Made by a program: the position numbers and the translations under genes
Shown: positions 54,804-64,000 of the stretch, in pieces
How the letters are laid out: the number at the start of each line of letters is the position of its first letter
Numbering within the stretch: the stretch's first letter is position 1
The notes under the pieces: generated by a model
Told to the model about the DNA's origin: nothing
The model's database searches: none
The model's input: the letters and a program-made list of their open reading frames with translations, nothing else
Assembly: GCF_015277675.1 (NCBI RefSeq)
Contig: NZ_JADHEC010000022.1
Location: 1 to 64,000 of the forward strand
DNA length: 64,000 nucleotides
Direction: 5' to 3'
From: Flavobacterium soyangense
GTDB lineage: Bacteria > Bacteroidota > Bacteroidia > Flavobacteriales > Flavobacteriaceae

Positions 54804-55679
54804 ATGAAAAAAATAATCACATTTCTAATGTTTGCAAGTCTAGTTTCTTGTAATAAAAACCAAGACAAAGCCGATGGTTACGGCAATTTTGAAGCTACAG
54901 AAGTTACGATTTCGGCAGAAGCCAACGGAAATATCGAATATTTAAAACTCGAAGAAGGCGATATTCTTGAACCAAAAATACAAGTTGGCTTGGTTGATAC
55001 CACGCAATTATATTTCAATAAGCAGCAATTAATTGCTTCAAAAGCAACTGTTTTTTCGAAATCTAAAAACGTGTTGTCACAAAGAAATGTATTGCAAGAG
55101 CAACTCAAAACTACATTGATTGAGAAAAACAGAATCGAAAATATGTTTGCCGAAAACGCTGCAACTAAACGCCAAGTTGACGAAATTATTGGTAAAGTAA
55201 ATGTGTTGAATGAGCAGATAAAAAGCGTCGAAACCCAAAATGCGCCAATTGTAAATGATGTCAAATCGATTGATGTTCAAATCGAAAAAATCAACGACCA
55301 AATGGAGAAAAGCAAAATTATCAATCCAATAAAAGGAACAGTTTTGGCCAAATATGCCGAGGCAAATGAAGTTACTTCTTTTGGAAAACCACTTTATAAA
55401 ATCGCCGATATTTCCGAAATGACTTTACGCGTTTTTATCAGCGAAAACCAATTATCGAAAATAAAAGTAGGTCAAAATGTGAGCGTAAAAATTGATTCGG
55501 ATAAAGAAATGAAATCGTATCAAGGAACTGTTTCTTGGATTTCATCTTCGGCCGAATTCACGCCAAAAGTAATTCAAACCAAGGAAGAACGCGTGAATTT
55601 AGTTTATGCCGTGAAAGTGAAAGTAAAAAATGACGGAACTTTAAAAATAGGAATGCCGGCTGAAATGTGGGTAAAATAA
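54804..55679 (+). CDS. HlyD-family periplasmic adaptor (lipoprotein)
   Basis: This 291-residue membrane-fusion protein has an N-terminal lipobox (FASLVSC), a lipoyl-like half (FEATEVTISAEANGNIEYLK), a coiled-coil hairpin, and the second barrel part (INPIKGTVLAKYAEANEVTS). It links the ABC transporter to TolC. The lipid anchor replaces the usual N-terminal helix. Confidence 0.92.
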   Translation: MKKIITFLMFASLVSCNKNQDKADGYGNFEATEVTISAEANGNIEYLKLEEGDILEPKIQVGLVDTTQLYFNKQQLIASKATVFSKSKNVLSQRNVLQEQLKTTLIEKNRIENMFAENAATKRQVDEIIGKVNVLNEQIKSVETQNAPIVNDVKSIDVQIEKINDQMEKSKIINPIKGTVLAKYAEANEVTSFGKPLYKIADISEMTLRVFISENQLSKIKVGQNVSVKIDSDKEMKSYQGTVSWISSSAEFTPKVIQTKEERVNLVYAVKVKVKNDGTLKIGMPAEMWVK

Positions 55680-55686
55680 TTATTTA

Positions 55687-56583
55687 ATGGGTATAATTGT
55701 TCAAAATATTTCCAAATCCTACAACAAAATCAAAGCTATTGATGCGATTTCTTTTGAAGTAAAAGAAGGAGAATTGTTTGGATTGATTGGACCTGATGGA
55801 GCAGGTAAGACGACAATTTTTAGAATACTGACGACACTTTTGCTTGCCAATGAGGGTTCAGCATCCGTTGCGGGTTTCGATGTGGTGAAAGATTATAAAG
55901 CCATTCGGAATTCCGTTGGTTATATGCCTGGAAAATTTTCGTTGTATCAGGATTTATCCGTGGAGGAAAACCTGAAATTTTTCGCCACTATTTTCGGGAC
56001 AACGATTGAAGAAAATTATGATTTAATCAAAGATATTTACATCCAAATCGAACCTTTCAAAGCGAGAAGGGCAGGAGCACTTTCGGGCGGTATGAAACAA
56101 AAACTTGCACTTTGTTGTGCTTTGATTCATAAACCAAAAGTCCTTTTTCTTGACGAACCCACCACGGGAGTGGATCCCGTTTCTCGGAAAGAATTTTGGG
56201 AAATGCTCAAGCGATTGCAAGAAAAAGGTCTCACGATTTTAGTTTCCACGCCTTATATGGATGAGGCTGAGCTCTGTGACCGAATCGCTTTAATCCAAAA
56301 AGGAAGTATTTTAAAAATTGATAAACCCGCAAACATTATTAAGGATTATCATCGAATAATTTATGATGTTAAAGCAAAAAACAGGCACCAATTAATTCTG
56401 GATTTGAAAAATTATCCAAGCCAATATAGCGTTTTTGCCTTTGGAGAATACATCCATTATATTGATAAAAATGAAAATTTTAGTGCAACGGATTTAGATA
56501 ATTATTTACGACAAAATCAACATTCAGAAATAGAAATTCGGGTTACAAACCCAACAATTGAAGATGTTTTCATGGATTTATAA
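55687..56583 (+). CDS. ABC transporter ATP-binding protein 1
   Basis: This 298-residue ATPase has Walker A GPDGAGKTT, signature LSGGMKQK, Walker B VLFLDEPT, and a long C-terminal part (about 215-298) resembling the N-terminal half of YbhF. The D-loop region reads GVDPVSRKEFWEM. It starts 7 bases after the adaptor. The second ATPase gene follows after 84 bases with no gene; I see only AT-rich spacer there. Confidence 0.94.
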   Translation: MGIIVQNISKSYNKIKAIDAISFEVKEGELFGLIGPDGAGKTTIFRILTTLLLANEGSASVAGFDVVKDYKAIRNSVGYMPGKFSLYQDLSVEENLKFFATIFGTTIEENYDLIKDIYIQIEPFKARRAGALSGGMKQKLALCCALIHKPKVLFLDEPTTGVDPVSRKEFWEMLKRLQEKGLTILVSTPYMDEAELCDRIALIQKGSILKIDKPANIIKDYHRIIYDVKAKNRHQLILDLKNYPSQYSVFAFGEYIHYIDKNENFSATDLDNYLRQNQHSEIEIRVTNPTIEDVFMDL

Positions 56584-56667
56584 ATAATTACGAATTATAA
56601 ATTACGAATTGCAAATTGAAAAAAGTGTGTTTAAAAATGAGATTGCTTCAGGCTCCACAATAACAAT

Positions 56668-57402
56668 ATGAACAAAGAAAAAATCATACAAGTACATAAT
56701 CTAACCAAGCAATTTGGCAGCTTTACGGCGGTAAATTCAATTTCTTTTGATGTGTATAAAGGAGAGATTTTTGGCTTTCTTGGTGCTAATGGTGCTGGAA
56801 AAACGACGGCTATGAAAATGCTTATCGGAATTTCGAAACCCACTTCGGGCGAAGCGCTTGTTGCCGGTTTTGATGTGAAAAGCAATACCGAAATGGTCAA
56901 GAGAAGCATTGGTTATATGAGTCAAAAATTCTCGATGTATGACGATTTGACGATCAAGGAAAACATCACTTTTTTTGGAGGAATTTATGGATTGAGCAGA
57001 ATTCAAATCAAAGAAAAAACTGCGCAATTAGTCGAAGAATTAGGACTTGAAGATGCAATTGGTAAATTAGTTGGCTCATTGCCATTAGGTTGGAAACAAA
57101 AATTATCATTCTCAGTTGCTTTATTGCACGAACCTAAAATCGTCTTTCTGGACGAACCAACCGGAGGAGTCGATCCTATTACGAGACGACAATTTTGGGA
57201 AATGATTTACGCCGAAGCCAATAAAGGAACCACTATTTTCGTGACTACACATTATATGGACGAAGCTGAATATTGCGACCGGGTTTCCATTATGGTCGAA
57301 GGAGTCATTGAAGCACTTGACTCTCCAAAAAACCTAAAAAGTAAGTACAATGTGGTTTCTATGAATGATGTCTTTTTGAAATTAGCCAGAAATGTTGAAT
57401 AA
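56668..57402 (+). CDS. ABC transporter ATP-binding protein 2
   Basis: This 244-residue ATPase has Walker A GANGAGKTT, Walker B IVFLDEPT, and a changed signature LPLGWKQKLS instead of LSGGxKQ. That altered signature is what I recall for the second half of YbhF. With ATPase 1 it forms a split two-gene version of YbhF. It is followed after 6 bases by the first permease. Confidence 0.93.
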   Translation: MNKEKIIQVHNLTKQFGSFTAVNSISFDVYKGEIFGFLGANGAGKTTAMKMLIGISKPTSGEALVAGFDVKSNTEMVKRSIGYMSQKFSMYDDLTIKENITFFGGIYGLSRIQIKEKTAQLVEELGLEDAIGKLVGSLPLGWKQKLSFSVALLHEPKIVFLDEPTGGVDPITRRQFWEMIYAEANKGTTIFVTTHYMDEAEYCDRVSIMVEGVIEALDSPKNLKSKYNVVSMNDVFLKLARNVE

Positions 57403-57408
57403 AGAAAT

Positions 57409-58515
57409 ATGAAAAGATTCATCGGTTTTGTAAAAAAAGAATTCTATCACATTTTTCGTGATAAACGAACTATGTTCATCCTTTTTGGGATGCCAATTGC
57501 CCAAATTATGTTGTTTGGTTTCGCCATTACAAACGAAATCAACAATGTCAATATTGCTATTTTGGACAAATCTAAAGATAATGAAACCCAAAAAATAATC
57601 AACAAAATCAGTGCTTCAAGCTATTTCAAAATCAATGAAAAAATTACGAATGAGGACCAAATAGAAAGTGTTTTCATGAAAGGAAAAGTAAAAGCCGTTT
57701 TGGTATTCGAAAAGGACTTTATTAAAAATTTACAAACACTAAAACAAGCTAAAGTTCAAGTGATTACGGACGCTACGGATCCAAATGTTGCTAACACCAT
57801 TTCGAATTATGTAAATGCTATTTTGCAGAATTACACCCAAGAAATCAATAAAAACAACAAGCCAAGTCACCAAATACAGACGCAAACCCAACTCTATTAC
57901 AATCCCGAATTAAAGAGCGTTTTCACCTTTGTTCCCGGAGTTATGACCATTATTTTGATGCTCGTTTCGGCAATGATGACTTCGATTTCCATCACACGCG
58001 AAAAAGAATTAGGCACCATGGAAGTCCTGCTGGTTTCGCCCATTAAACCCTTTCAAGTCATCATCGGAAAAGTATTCCCGTACATTTTCTTGTCTATAAT
58101 TAACGCCACAATTATCCTGCTTTTAGGATTTTTTGTATTCAAAATGCCCATCGAAGGAAACCTGTTTTTATTGGCTTTCGAAAGTATATTGTTTATTACC
58201 ACGGCACTTTCGTTAGGCATATTAATATCGACAGTTTCTAATTCGCAACAAACAGCAATGATGCTTTCGTTGATGGGACTAATGCTGCCTGTCATTATCC
58301 TTTCAGGATTTATTTTTCCCGTTTCGAGTATGCCTTTGCACTTGCAAATTATCAGCAATATTATTCCAGCCAAGTGGTTTATCATCATCATAAAAGCCAT
58401 ATTACTCAAAGGAGCAACGCTAAATATGATCTGGAAAGAGACGATAATCCTCATCGGAATGACTTTATTTTTCATCGGATTAAGTGTCAAAAAATATAAA
58501 ATAAGATTAGAATAA
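57409..58515 (+). CDS. ABC-2 type permease 1 (YbhS-like)
   Basis: This 368-residue membrane subunit has an N-terminal helix (FGMPIAQIMLFGFAITN), a periplasmic domain (about 45-165) and five C-terminal helices. The ABC-2 motif SITREKELGTMEVLLVSPIK follows the second helix. It is the first of two permeases that form the channel half with the second at 58715. Probable drug or lipid efflux. Confidence 0.92.
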   Translation: MKRFIGFVKKEFYHIFRDKRTMFILFGMPIAQIMLFGFAITNEINNVNIAILDKSKDNETQKIINKISASSYFKINEKITNEDQIESVFMKGKVKAVLVFEKDFIKNLQTLKQAKVQVITDATDPNVANTISNYVNAILQNYTQEINKNNKPSHQIQTQTQLYYNPELKSVFTFVPGVMTIILMLVSAMMTSISITREKELGTMEVLLVSPIKPFQVIIGKVFPYIFLSIINATIILLLGFFVFKMPIEGNLFLLAFESILFITTALSLGILISTVSNSQQTAMMLSLMGLMLPVIILSGFIFPVSSMPLHLQIISNIIPAKWFIIIIKAILLKGATLNMIWKETIILIGMTLFFIGLSVKKYKIRLE

Positions 58516-58516
58516 A

Positions 58517-58600
58517 TTTCAGGAGCTATTTCCTGCTGTTCGCTATATCTTTTCTTGCCTAAAGGAGGCAAGAAAAGGATGCCGCTACCATCAGGGCTAA
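58517..58600 (-). ncRNA. Flavo-1-like structured RNA, minus-strand copy
   Basis: Read on the minus strand, TAGCCCTGATGGTAGCGG and CATCC precede a hairpin (TTTTCTTGCCT/AGGCAAGAAAA), then GATATAGCGAACAGCAGGAA and ATAGCTCC. It aligns with 26938-27021 in both conserved blocks but has a different, still paired, hairpin. It lies antisense between the two permease genes of the efflux operon. Confidence 0.65.
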
Positions 58601-58714
58601 AAATCAGTATTAAACAAGAAAAATTGAAATTAGCGACTCAGATATAGTCCTTTGAATCCTTTAAATCTGTGGCAAAAAGACTTTGCGACTTAGCGCCTTC
58701 GTGGCTGATTAATT

Positions 58715-59839
58715 ATGAAAACAATACTATTCATTATTCAAAAGGAGTTCCGTCAGATCTTTAGAAATAAGGCAATGCTTCCTATTATATTTGTTTTACC
58801 AATGGTTCAACTGCTTATTTTATCGAATGCTGCCAGTTTTGAAATAAAAAATATCAAGTTTTCCTATATAGATAACGATCATTCTTTGGCTTCAAGGGAA
58901 TTAATTTCGAAATTTCAAGCATCAAGTTATTTTAATATCATCGAAAGTTTTTCTTCTAAAAAAGAGGCTAATTTCCAAATGCAAGCCGGAAAAATCGATG
59001 TCATTCTCGAAATTCCCAATCATTTTGAACGGGATTTAATCAAGGAGAATTCCACCAATCTTTCGGTAAGCATCAATGCCATCGATGGTGCAGCGGCAGG
59101 AGTGGAAAATGTGTATATTTCGCAAATTATAACGGGTTTTAACCAAAAAATCCAAACCCAATTGTATCAATACAACGAAGTTTCTTATGAGCAACCCATT
59201 AATATTGTTACGATTCCTTCCTTTTGGTATAACAATACATTGAACTATAAAACCTTTATGGTTCCGGGAATTTTGGTGTTGTTGGTTACCATGCTCACAC
59301 TATTTTTATCTTCGATGAACATTGTTCGCGAAAAAGAAATTGGCACCTTAGAACAAATTAATGTGACACCTATCAAGAAATACCAATTCATCGTTGGTAA
59401 ATTATTTCCATTTTGGGTTTTAGGATTAGTGATTTTGACCGTTGGTTTAACCATTGCCAAACTCGTTTTCAACGTTCCCATATTAGGAAACATTGGCTTG
59501 ATTTATTTCTTTACTTCCATTTATTTATTGGTAATTCTGGGCATTGGGTTAATCATTTCCAACCATTCCGATACGCAGCAACAAGCCATGTTTATAGCTT
59601 GGTTTTTCTCTGTGATTTTTATCTTAATGAGCGGATTATTCACGCCAATTGAAAGCATGCCAGTCTGGGCGCAAAATATTACGATGCTGAATCCTATTCG
59701 TTATTTTGTGGAGATTATCAGGATGGTAATGCTTAAAGGCGCAACGTTTTCGGATATTTCGAGACCGTTTTTTATCATTGTTTGTTATGCTATTGCGTTG
59801 AACGGAATCGCGGTTTGGAGTTATAAAAAAGTGAATTAG
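58715..59839 (+). CDS. ABC-2 type permease 2 (YbhR-like)
   Basis: This 374-residue membrane subunit has the same plan as permease 1: N-terminal helix (MLPIIFVLPMVQLLILSN), large periplasmic region, and helices carrying NIVREKEIGTLEQINVTPIK. The 199-base gap before it holds an antisense Flavo-1-like element. The stop codon lies inside the terminator stem at 59825-59865. Confidence 0.92.
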   Translation: MKTILFIIQKEFRQIFRNKAMLPIIFVLPMVQLLILSNAASFEIKNIKFSYIDNDHSLASRELISKFQASSYFNIIESFSSKKEANFQMQAGKIDVILEIPNHFERDLIKENSTNLSVSINAIDGAAAGVENVYISQIITGFNQKIQTQLYQYNEVSYEQPINIVTIPSFWYNNTLNYKTFMVPGILVLLVTMLTLFLSSMNIVREKEIGTLEQINVTPIKKYQFIVGKLFPFWVLGLVILTVGLTIAKLVFNVPILGNIGLIYFFTSIYLLVILGIGLIISNHSDTQQQAMFIAWFFSVIFILMSGLFTPIESMPVWAQNITMLNPIRYFVEIIRMVMLKGATFSDISRPFFIIVCYAIALNGIAVWSYKKVN

Positions 59840-59865
59840 TTTTATTGAAATTAATTCACTTTTTT
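59825..59865. terminator. Bidirectional terminator between the efflux operon and the kinase gene
   Basis: AAAAAAGTGAATTA and TAATTCACTTTTTT pair around a loop; the permease stop codon lies in the left arm. T-runs on both strands serve both convergent genes. Confidence 0.85.
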
Positions 59866-59879
59866 AGACTAAAAATGGT

Positions 59880-62800
59880 TTATTTGACCAGCCATTTTAA
59901 TAAGGTCTTTTCTAAATCGGATACGATAATGGGCTTGGCTAGAAAGTCATCCATTCCCGATTCAAAACATTTTTCTTTTTCGTCTATTAAAATTCCTGCC
60001 GTTAAAGCAATGATTGGCGTTTTTTCAAGACCTTCCATATCCCTAATTTCATTAGTTGCTTCATATCCGTTTTTATTGGGCATTTGGATATCCATCAATA
60101 TAATATCAGGTTTGTCATTTATATAGTGTTTTATTGCTTCATTTCCATCTGAAGCCTCAATAATAATAGAATTAGGAATTATTCTTTTGACCAGTGTTTT
60201 TGCTAAGAACATATTGATTTTATTATCCTCAACGATTAAAATTTTCTTATTGCTTAAAATTTCAATTGCAGTAATTTCATTCATTGAATTATCCAATTTT
60301 GGATCATGATTTTGATTAAAGTGTGATTTTTTTAACTTAATTGAAAAAAAGAAATCACTCCCTTCTCCATAAACACTTTTTAGCTCTAATTTACTGCCCA
60401 TTAGAGCTAATAACTGATTCGAAATAGATAATCCTAAACCGGTGCCCCCAAATTTTCTGCTTGTTGAATTGTCTTCTTGAACAAAAGAACTGAATATTTT
60501 TTCATTGTTATTAGGCTGTATCCCGATACCTGTATCCTTTACCGAAAAAACTAACATACATTCATCCTCAAATCTGGAAGTCTCAGTAATGTCAAATCGT
60601 ATTTCACCAAAATTAGTAAACTTTAGGGCATTGCTCAGTAGGTTTACAAATACTTGTTTTAATCGAACCGAGTCTCCATAAATGTATTCTGGCACATTGT
60701 CACCTATAGTTAAGATTAATTTTATGTCTTTTTTATCTGCTTGATATTTAAATAGATGAATAACTTGATTTATCAGATCCAAGAGATTTAATTCATCAAT
60801 ATTCAATTCCAGTTTTCCTGATTCTATTTTAGAAAAATCCAAAACATCATTAACTATATGGAGCAATGAAGTTGCGGATTCATTAATAGTACTCATATAT
60901 TCTAACTGATTATTTTCTAGATTTGATTTCATTAACAAATGCGTAAACCCAATAATTCCATTTAGGGGAGTCCTGATTTCATGACTCATGTTGGCTAAGA
61001 AATCTGTTTTGGCTTTATTGGCAGTTTCGGCTAAAACCTTGGCTTTTTTAATCTCAATTTCCATTTGTTTGCGCTCAGTGATATCAATGAAACTTATTAC
61101 AATTTCTGAGATATCCTTGTTATTATCTAACATTGGAAATCCATTGATGTTTACCCAAACAATTTTCTTTTTCTTTGGCCTTTTAATCCCAATAGTAAAA
61201 TTTTTAAGAGGCAGTTTGGTTTTAATAATTTGATTTACTGGATATTGATCAATTAACAGCGGTGAATTATCCTCATTTATAAACTTCCATAGAGGATCAA
61301 ATGCTGTTTTGCCTAAAATTTTATTTTGCTTTAATCCGAGAAATTTTGAAGCTTTCTTGTTACTCATTATGATAGATGTATCAGAAGCATGAACAATTAT
61401 TGCTGCATCTAGACTACTTAACAATCCTCGGTATCTTTGTTTGCTTTTTAACAAGGCCGAATCTGCTTCTTTTGCCTTTGTAATATTTCTTGTAAGACAA
61501 ATAAAATGGATTTCGTGATCGTCACTTTCTGCCATTGGAGCTATTGATAATTCAAACCAATGAGTTTCATTCAAATGTTGTAGTTTGTATTGTTTTCCAT
61601 TAGAGAATCCTTTTTCTGCAGCTTCTTTTACTGCTGATAAAAACAATTCAGCTGCATCGGGAGGTAATATTTCAGAAATTGCTTTACCTACAAATGCATT
61701 GGTAGATTTTGAAGAAAGGATATTTTGATTCGAATGGTAGTTATAAATCAAGCCATCAATATCAACCTCAAATAAGGCATCAGGAATAGCTTCAAGAATA
61801 GCTTTAATTTTCTCATGCATATTTTTGATGTTATCTTCTGCCTGTTTTCGTTCCGTTATATCTGTTACTGTACCAATATAACCAATTATTTCATTTTTTT
61901 TATTTTTTTCAGGAATGGCTTGCCCCATAATCCAAGCAATGGAACCATCAGGTCGCACAAAACGGTATTCTGACAACGATTTGTCTCCAGTATATGTTGC
62001 ATTTTTCCATCCATCTACTATTCCTTGTTTATCGTCTTTATGCACTGCATCAAGCCAGCCATAACCTAGGGCTTGCTGAAATGACATACCCGAAATTTTA
62101 GCCCAACTTTTATTTACAAAAGTGGTTTGTCCTTTTGCATCGGTACGAAAAATACCAACTGGTGATACTTCTGTGAGGGTATGATAACGCAGCTCACTTT
62201 CAGAAACTTCTCGTTCAGCCTTTTCTCTTAATATTTCTTTATCAAAAAGTTCTAAGGCAAAAGCAACATCTTCTGTTGCTTCATCTAACAAGGCAATTTC
62301 CTCATCATCAAAAAAATTCTTTTCGCCAGCATAAAAAGTAAAAATTCCAATTACATTTCCGAATTTTTTTATGGGAAATGACATTACAGATTGAAAACCA
62401 CGTTTTAAAGCTTCCTCTTTCCAAGGAGCCATTTTTAAATCATTTTCAACATCGTTGCATACACAATAAACACCTTCTCTAGCAGCTGTTCCTGCTGGTT
62501 CAGATCCTCCGGTTGTATTTTTATCAGTAGTTATCTTTTTAATTATTTCAAAATACTTTTGATCATCGCCGGTTATCATTGCCGGAAAGACATTGTTGGT
62601 GGCCGGATCAATTAATCCAATCCAAGCCATTTTAAATTTACCCAAATCTACCGCAATATTACAGGCTTCTCTAAATAGTGTTTCCTGATCATTTGTTCGG
62701 ACAATCATTTGATTAATCTGGCTAATAAACAGATAAAGGCGATTGGCTTTAAGAAGTTTTTGTTTGGCTTCAATTCTTTCAGTAATGTCAGTAACGATAC

Positions 62801-64000
62801 CATGGCTAATTACCGAGCCATCAGGTTCAACAACGGGTAAAGAATTTACTTCATGCCAAACCAGACCTTTTTTAGGGTGGAAATATCGATATACTCCTTT
62901 AAAAGGGACTAAAGTTGTTTTAGTTTTTATAATTTTTGCATTTATCTCATCAATATCATCAGGATGTATTAATTCAAAAATTTTATTTGAGCTATTTTTT
63001 ATTTCTTCAAAACTAAATCCATAAATCTCTTTTATGGAATCACCGGCATAAGGAAAGCATATTGAACCATCGGGATTCATAACCATAGAATAAATTAAGT
63101 CTGAAGATGTAGCGACTATATTAGCAAAAAAATCACGCTCTTTTTTTAGTATGGCTTCGGATTCTATTCTATCGGTTACATCCCTAAAATTTGCAATAAT
63201 ACCATTTATGCTAGGGTCATGAAGCCTATTGTTAAGCACTCCTTCTAACCAGATATAGTGCCCTTGTTTATGTTTTACCTGAAACAAAGCAGGAAATGGT
63301 TTGCCTGGGCTCTTTATTGTTTTTTGTACCAGTTGAAAAACGTACCCTAAATAATCTGGATGAAAATAGTCATTATCGGAAATCTCATCTAACTCTTTGT
63401 TTGAGTATCCGGTTATTCTGGCTGATGAGGGGCTGCGAAACAAAACTTTACGATTCTCATCAACGACTGTAATTACTCCATTATTGTTTTCAACTAACGC
63501 CCTAAATCGTTTTTCGCTTTCTTCAATTTTGTTTTTTGCTGTTTTTTCTTCGGTTATGTCTCTAAAAAAAATTGACAATCCATTAGAAGAGGGGTAAATG
63601 TGATTTTCAAACCATAAATTATAGGGTTCATAGTGTTCTTCCAGATAAATATATTTTTGGTCATTTATTGCTTGATAATAAGTATTATAAAAAGGCTTGT
63701 CAATTCCTTCAGGAAATTCAGTCCAAATATGTTTACCTATTATTTCTTTGGGGTTACAACCAAATATCTCTCCCGCTTTTTTATTCATATAGGTGTAACA
63801 CCAATTATTATCCAGAGCTACAAAAGCATCGGTAATTCGATCAAAAGTATTGGTGAGTAATTCATTGGCACTTTTTATCTCAGTTATATCCTTAATAAAG
63901 CCCAAAAATCGGGTATCAGAAAGTTTTACTGAATCAACAGTGCTCCATTTAATTTCCCCGGATTTTTGAATTGTTTTGAATTCTCCTTTAGATTTTCCTA
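59880..64000 (-). CDS. Multi-PAS hybrid histidine kinase (5' end beyond the window)
   Basis: At least 1372 residues are visible; the frame is open to the right edge, so the N-terminus is missing. In order from the edge: the end of one PAS domain, three PAS domains (each closing with a RDITE, RDVTD or TDITE motif), a GAF domain (around 62250-62700), three more PAS domains, HisKA with NMSHEIRTPLNGIIGF (phospho-His near 60985), HATPase with N box LLSNALKF, G1 DTGIGI and G2 GGTGLGLSI, and a REC domain with ILIVEDNKIN, phospho-Asp in IILMDIQMPN (near 60095) and ALTA. No transmembrane segment is seen. It is a complex soluble sensor; the signal is unknown. The partner regulator may be a downstream phosphorelay protein not in the window. 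Confidence 0.93.
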   Translation of the reverse strand, partial: GKSKGEFKTIQKSGEIKWSTVDSVKLSDTRFLGFIKDITEIKSANELLTNTFDRITDAFVALDNNWCYTYMNKKAGEIFGCNPKEIIGKHIWTEFPEGIDKPFYNTYYQAINDQKYIYLEEHYEPYNLWFENHIYPSSNGLSIFFRDITEEKTAKNKIEESEKRFRALVENNNGVITVVDENRKVLFRSPSSARITGYSNKELDEISDNDYFHPDYLGYVFQLVQKTIKSPGKPFPALFQVKHKQGHYIWLEGVLNNRLHDPSINGIIANFRDVTDRIESEAILKKERDFFANIVATSSDLIYSMVMNPDGSICFPYAGDSIKEIYGFSFEEIKNSSNKIFELIHPDDIDEINAKIIKTKTTLVPFKGVYRYFHPKKGLVWHEVNSLPVVEPDGSVISHGIVTDITERIEAKQKLLKANRLYLFISQINQMIVRTNDQETLFREACNIAVDLGKFKMAWIGLIDPATNNVFPAMITGDDQKYFEIIKKITTDKNTTGGSEPAGTAAREGVYCVCNDVENDLKMAPWKEEALKRGFQSVMSFPIKKFGNVIGIFTFYAGEKNFFDDEEIALLDEATEDVAFALELFDKEILREKAEREVSESELRYHTLTEVSPVGIFRTDAKGQTTFVNKSWAKISGMSFQQALGYGWLDAVHKDDKQGIVDGWKNATYTGDKSLSEYRFVRPDGSIAWIMGQAIPEKNKKNEIIGYIGTVTDITERKQAEDNIKNMHEKIKAILEAIPDALFEVDIDGLIYNYHSNQNILSSKSTNAFVGKAISEILPPDAAELFLSAVKEAAEKGFSNGKQYKLQHLNETHWFELSIAPMAESDDHEIHFICLTRNITKAKEADSALLKSKQRYRGLLSSLDAAIIVHASDTSIIMSNKKASKFLGLKQNKILGKTAFDPLWKFINEDNSPLLIDQYPVNQIIKTKLPLKNFTIGIKRPKKKKIVWVNINGFPMLDNNKDISEIVISFIDITERKQMEIEIKKAKVLAETANKAKTDFLANMSHEIRTPLNGIIGFTHLLMKSNLENNQLEYMSTINESATSLLHIVNDVLDFSKIESGKLELNIDELNLLDLINQVIHLFKYQADKKDIKLILTIGDNVPEYIYGDSVRLKQVFVNLLSNALKFTNFGEIRFDITETSRFEDECMLVFSVKDTGIGIQPNNNEKIFSSFVQEDNSTSRKFGGTGLGLSISNQLLALMGSKLELKSVYGEGSDFFFSIKLKKSHFNQNHDPKLDNSMNEITAIEILSNKKILIVEDNKINMFLAKTLVKRIIPNSIIIEASDGNEAIKHYINDKPDIILMDIQMPNKNGYEATNEIRDMEGLEKTPIIALTAGILIDEKEKCFESGMDDFLAKPIIVSDLEKTLLKWLVK

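Noticed and set aside
58053-58571. 172-residue ORF antisense to ABC permease 1
   Set aside because: It lies within a clear ABC-2 permease gene and runs into the Flavo-1-like element; no motifs.
58640-58700. Repeat-like spacer before permease 2 (CTTTGCGACTTAGCGCCTTC)
   Set aside because: It looks like intergenic filler I recall from other Bacteroidota genomes, but there is only one copy here, so I cannot support it as a repeat.
1-64000. CRISPR array, prophage or insertion sequence
   Set aside because: No regular spaced repeats, integrase, capsid or transposase genes were found; mobile traits are limited to repeats, the R-M cassette and orphan genes.

Overview
The window looks like a stretch of chromosome from a Flavobacterium-type member of the Bacteroidota. 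The base composition is strongly AT-rich. Promoters fit the Bacteroidota pattern TTTG-N19-TAnnTTTG (clearest in front of tRNA-His), and there are few Shine-Dalgarno sequences. The gene families also fit the phylum: an OxyR-type LysR regulator, a LETM1-related biofilm protein, BshB1, DUF6132, and a large PurL. Most of the window is core metabolism. I see no prophage, conjugation module, insertion sequence or CRISPR array.

Layout. 1-6.1 kb: two small paralogous proteins, divergent oxyR-like and carbonic anhydrase genes, a LETM1-related protein, Cu/Zn SOD and an ammonium transporter. 6.1-11 kb: an overlapping PLP-enzyme/dipeptide-epimerase pair, a Gfo/Idh/MocA oxidoreductase and a YifB/ComM ATPase. 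11-12.3 kb: a small accessory patch with two orphan genes. 12.3-25 kb: a long minus-strand block with a DEAD-box helicase, membrane protein, nitroreductase, aldehyde dehydrogenase, pseudouridine synthase, two glycosyltransferases, PanB, L-serine dehydratase, SulP transporter and SOUL protein. 25-27 kb: two accessory genes (HEPN-like and TPR), each headed by a copy of a 183-bp direct repeat. 27-38.3 kb: dnaK, a histidine kinase broken by an amber codon and bracketed by a duplicated purL tail, purL, a beta-helix lipoprotein, a thioesterase plus isochorismate synthase pair (menaquinone), and bshB1. 38.3-42.2 kb: tRNA-His followed by a compact type II restriction-modification cassette (two C5-cytosine methyltransferases and a TdeIII-like endonuclease). 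The cassette is flanked by inverted copies of the same terminator hairpin. 42.2-46.1 kb: M28 peptidase, dienelactone hydrolase, and Lrp divergent from ornithine aminotransferase. 46.1-52.9 kb: a sulfide/persulfide module. 52.9-59.9 kb: a TetR-controlled efflux operon (TolC, HlyD, two ATPases, two ABC-2 permeases). 59.9 kb to the end: a very large multi-PAS hybrid histidine kinase that runs off the window.

How the genes work together. The clearest system is the sulfur module. A Crp/Fnr-family regulator with a Cys cluster sits between a CoA-disulfide-reductase/rhodanese gene and an operon. That operon encodes a TauE/SafE exporter, an MBL-fold persulfide dioxygenase with two rhodanese domains, a thioredoxin, four small membrane proteins and a TPMT-like thiol methyltransferase. 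Matches to a GTAAC-N4-GTTAC operator lie on both sides of the regulator. The efflux operon is a split version of the YbhFSR type. The restriction cassette looks acquired next to a tRNA gene.

Non-coding highlights. Four copies of one structured element (two complete or nearly so, one diverged, one only a 5' half) share the pattern TAgCCC.GATgG..CGGCATCC, a variable hairpin, then GATATAG.GAACAGC.GGA. I think they are Flavo-1-type RNAs. A second dispersed hairpin repeat (GATTGCAAATC..GCTATCGG) marks intergenic or accessory spots. All calls come from reading the sequence without database searches.
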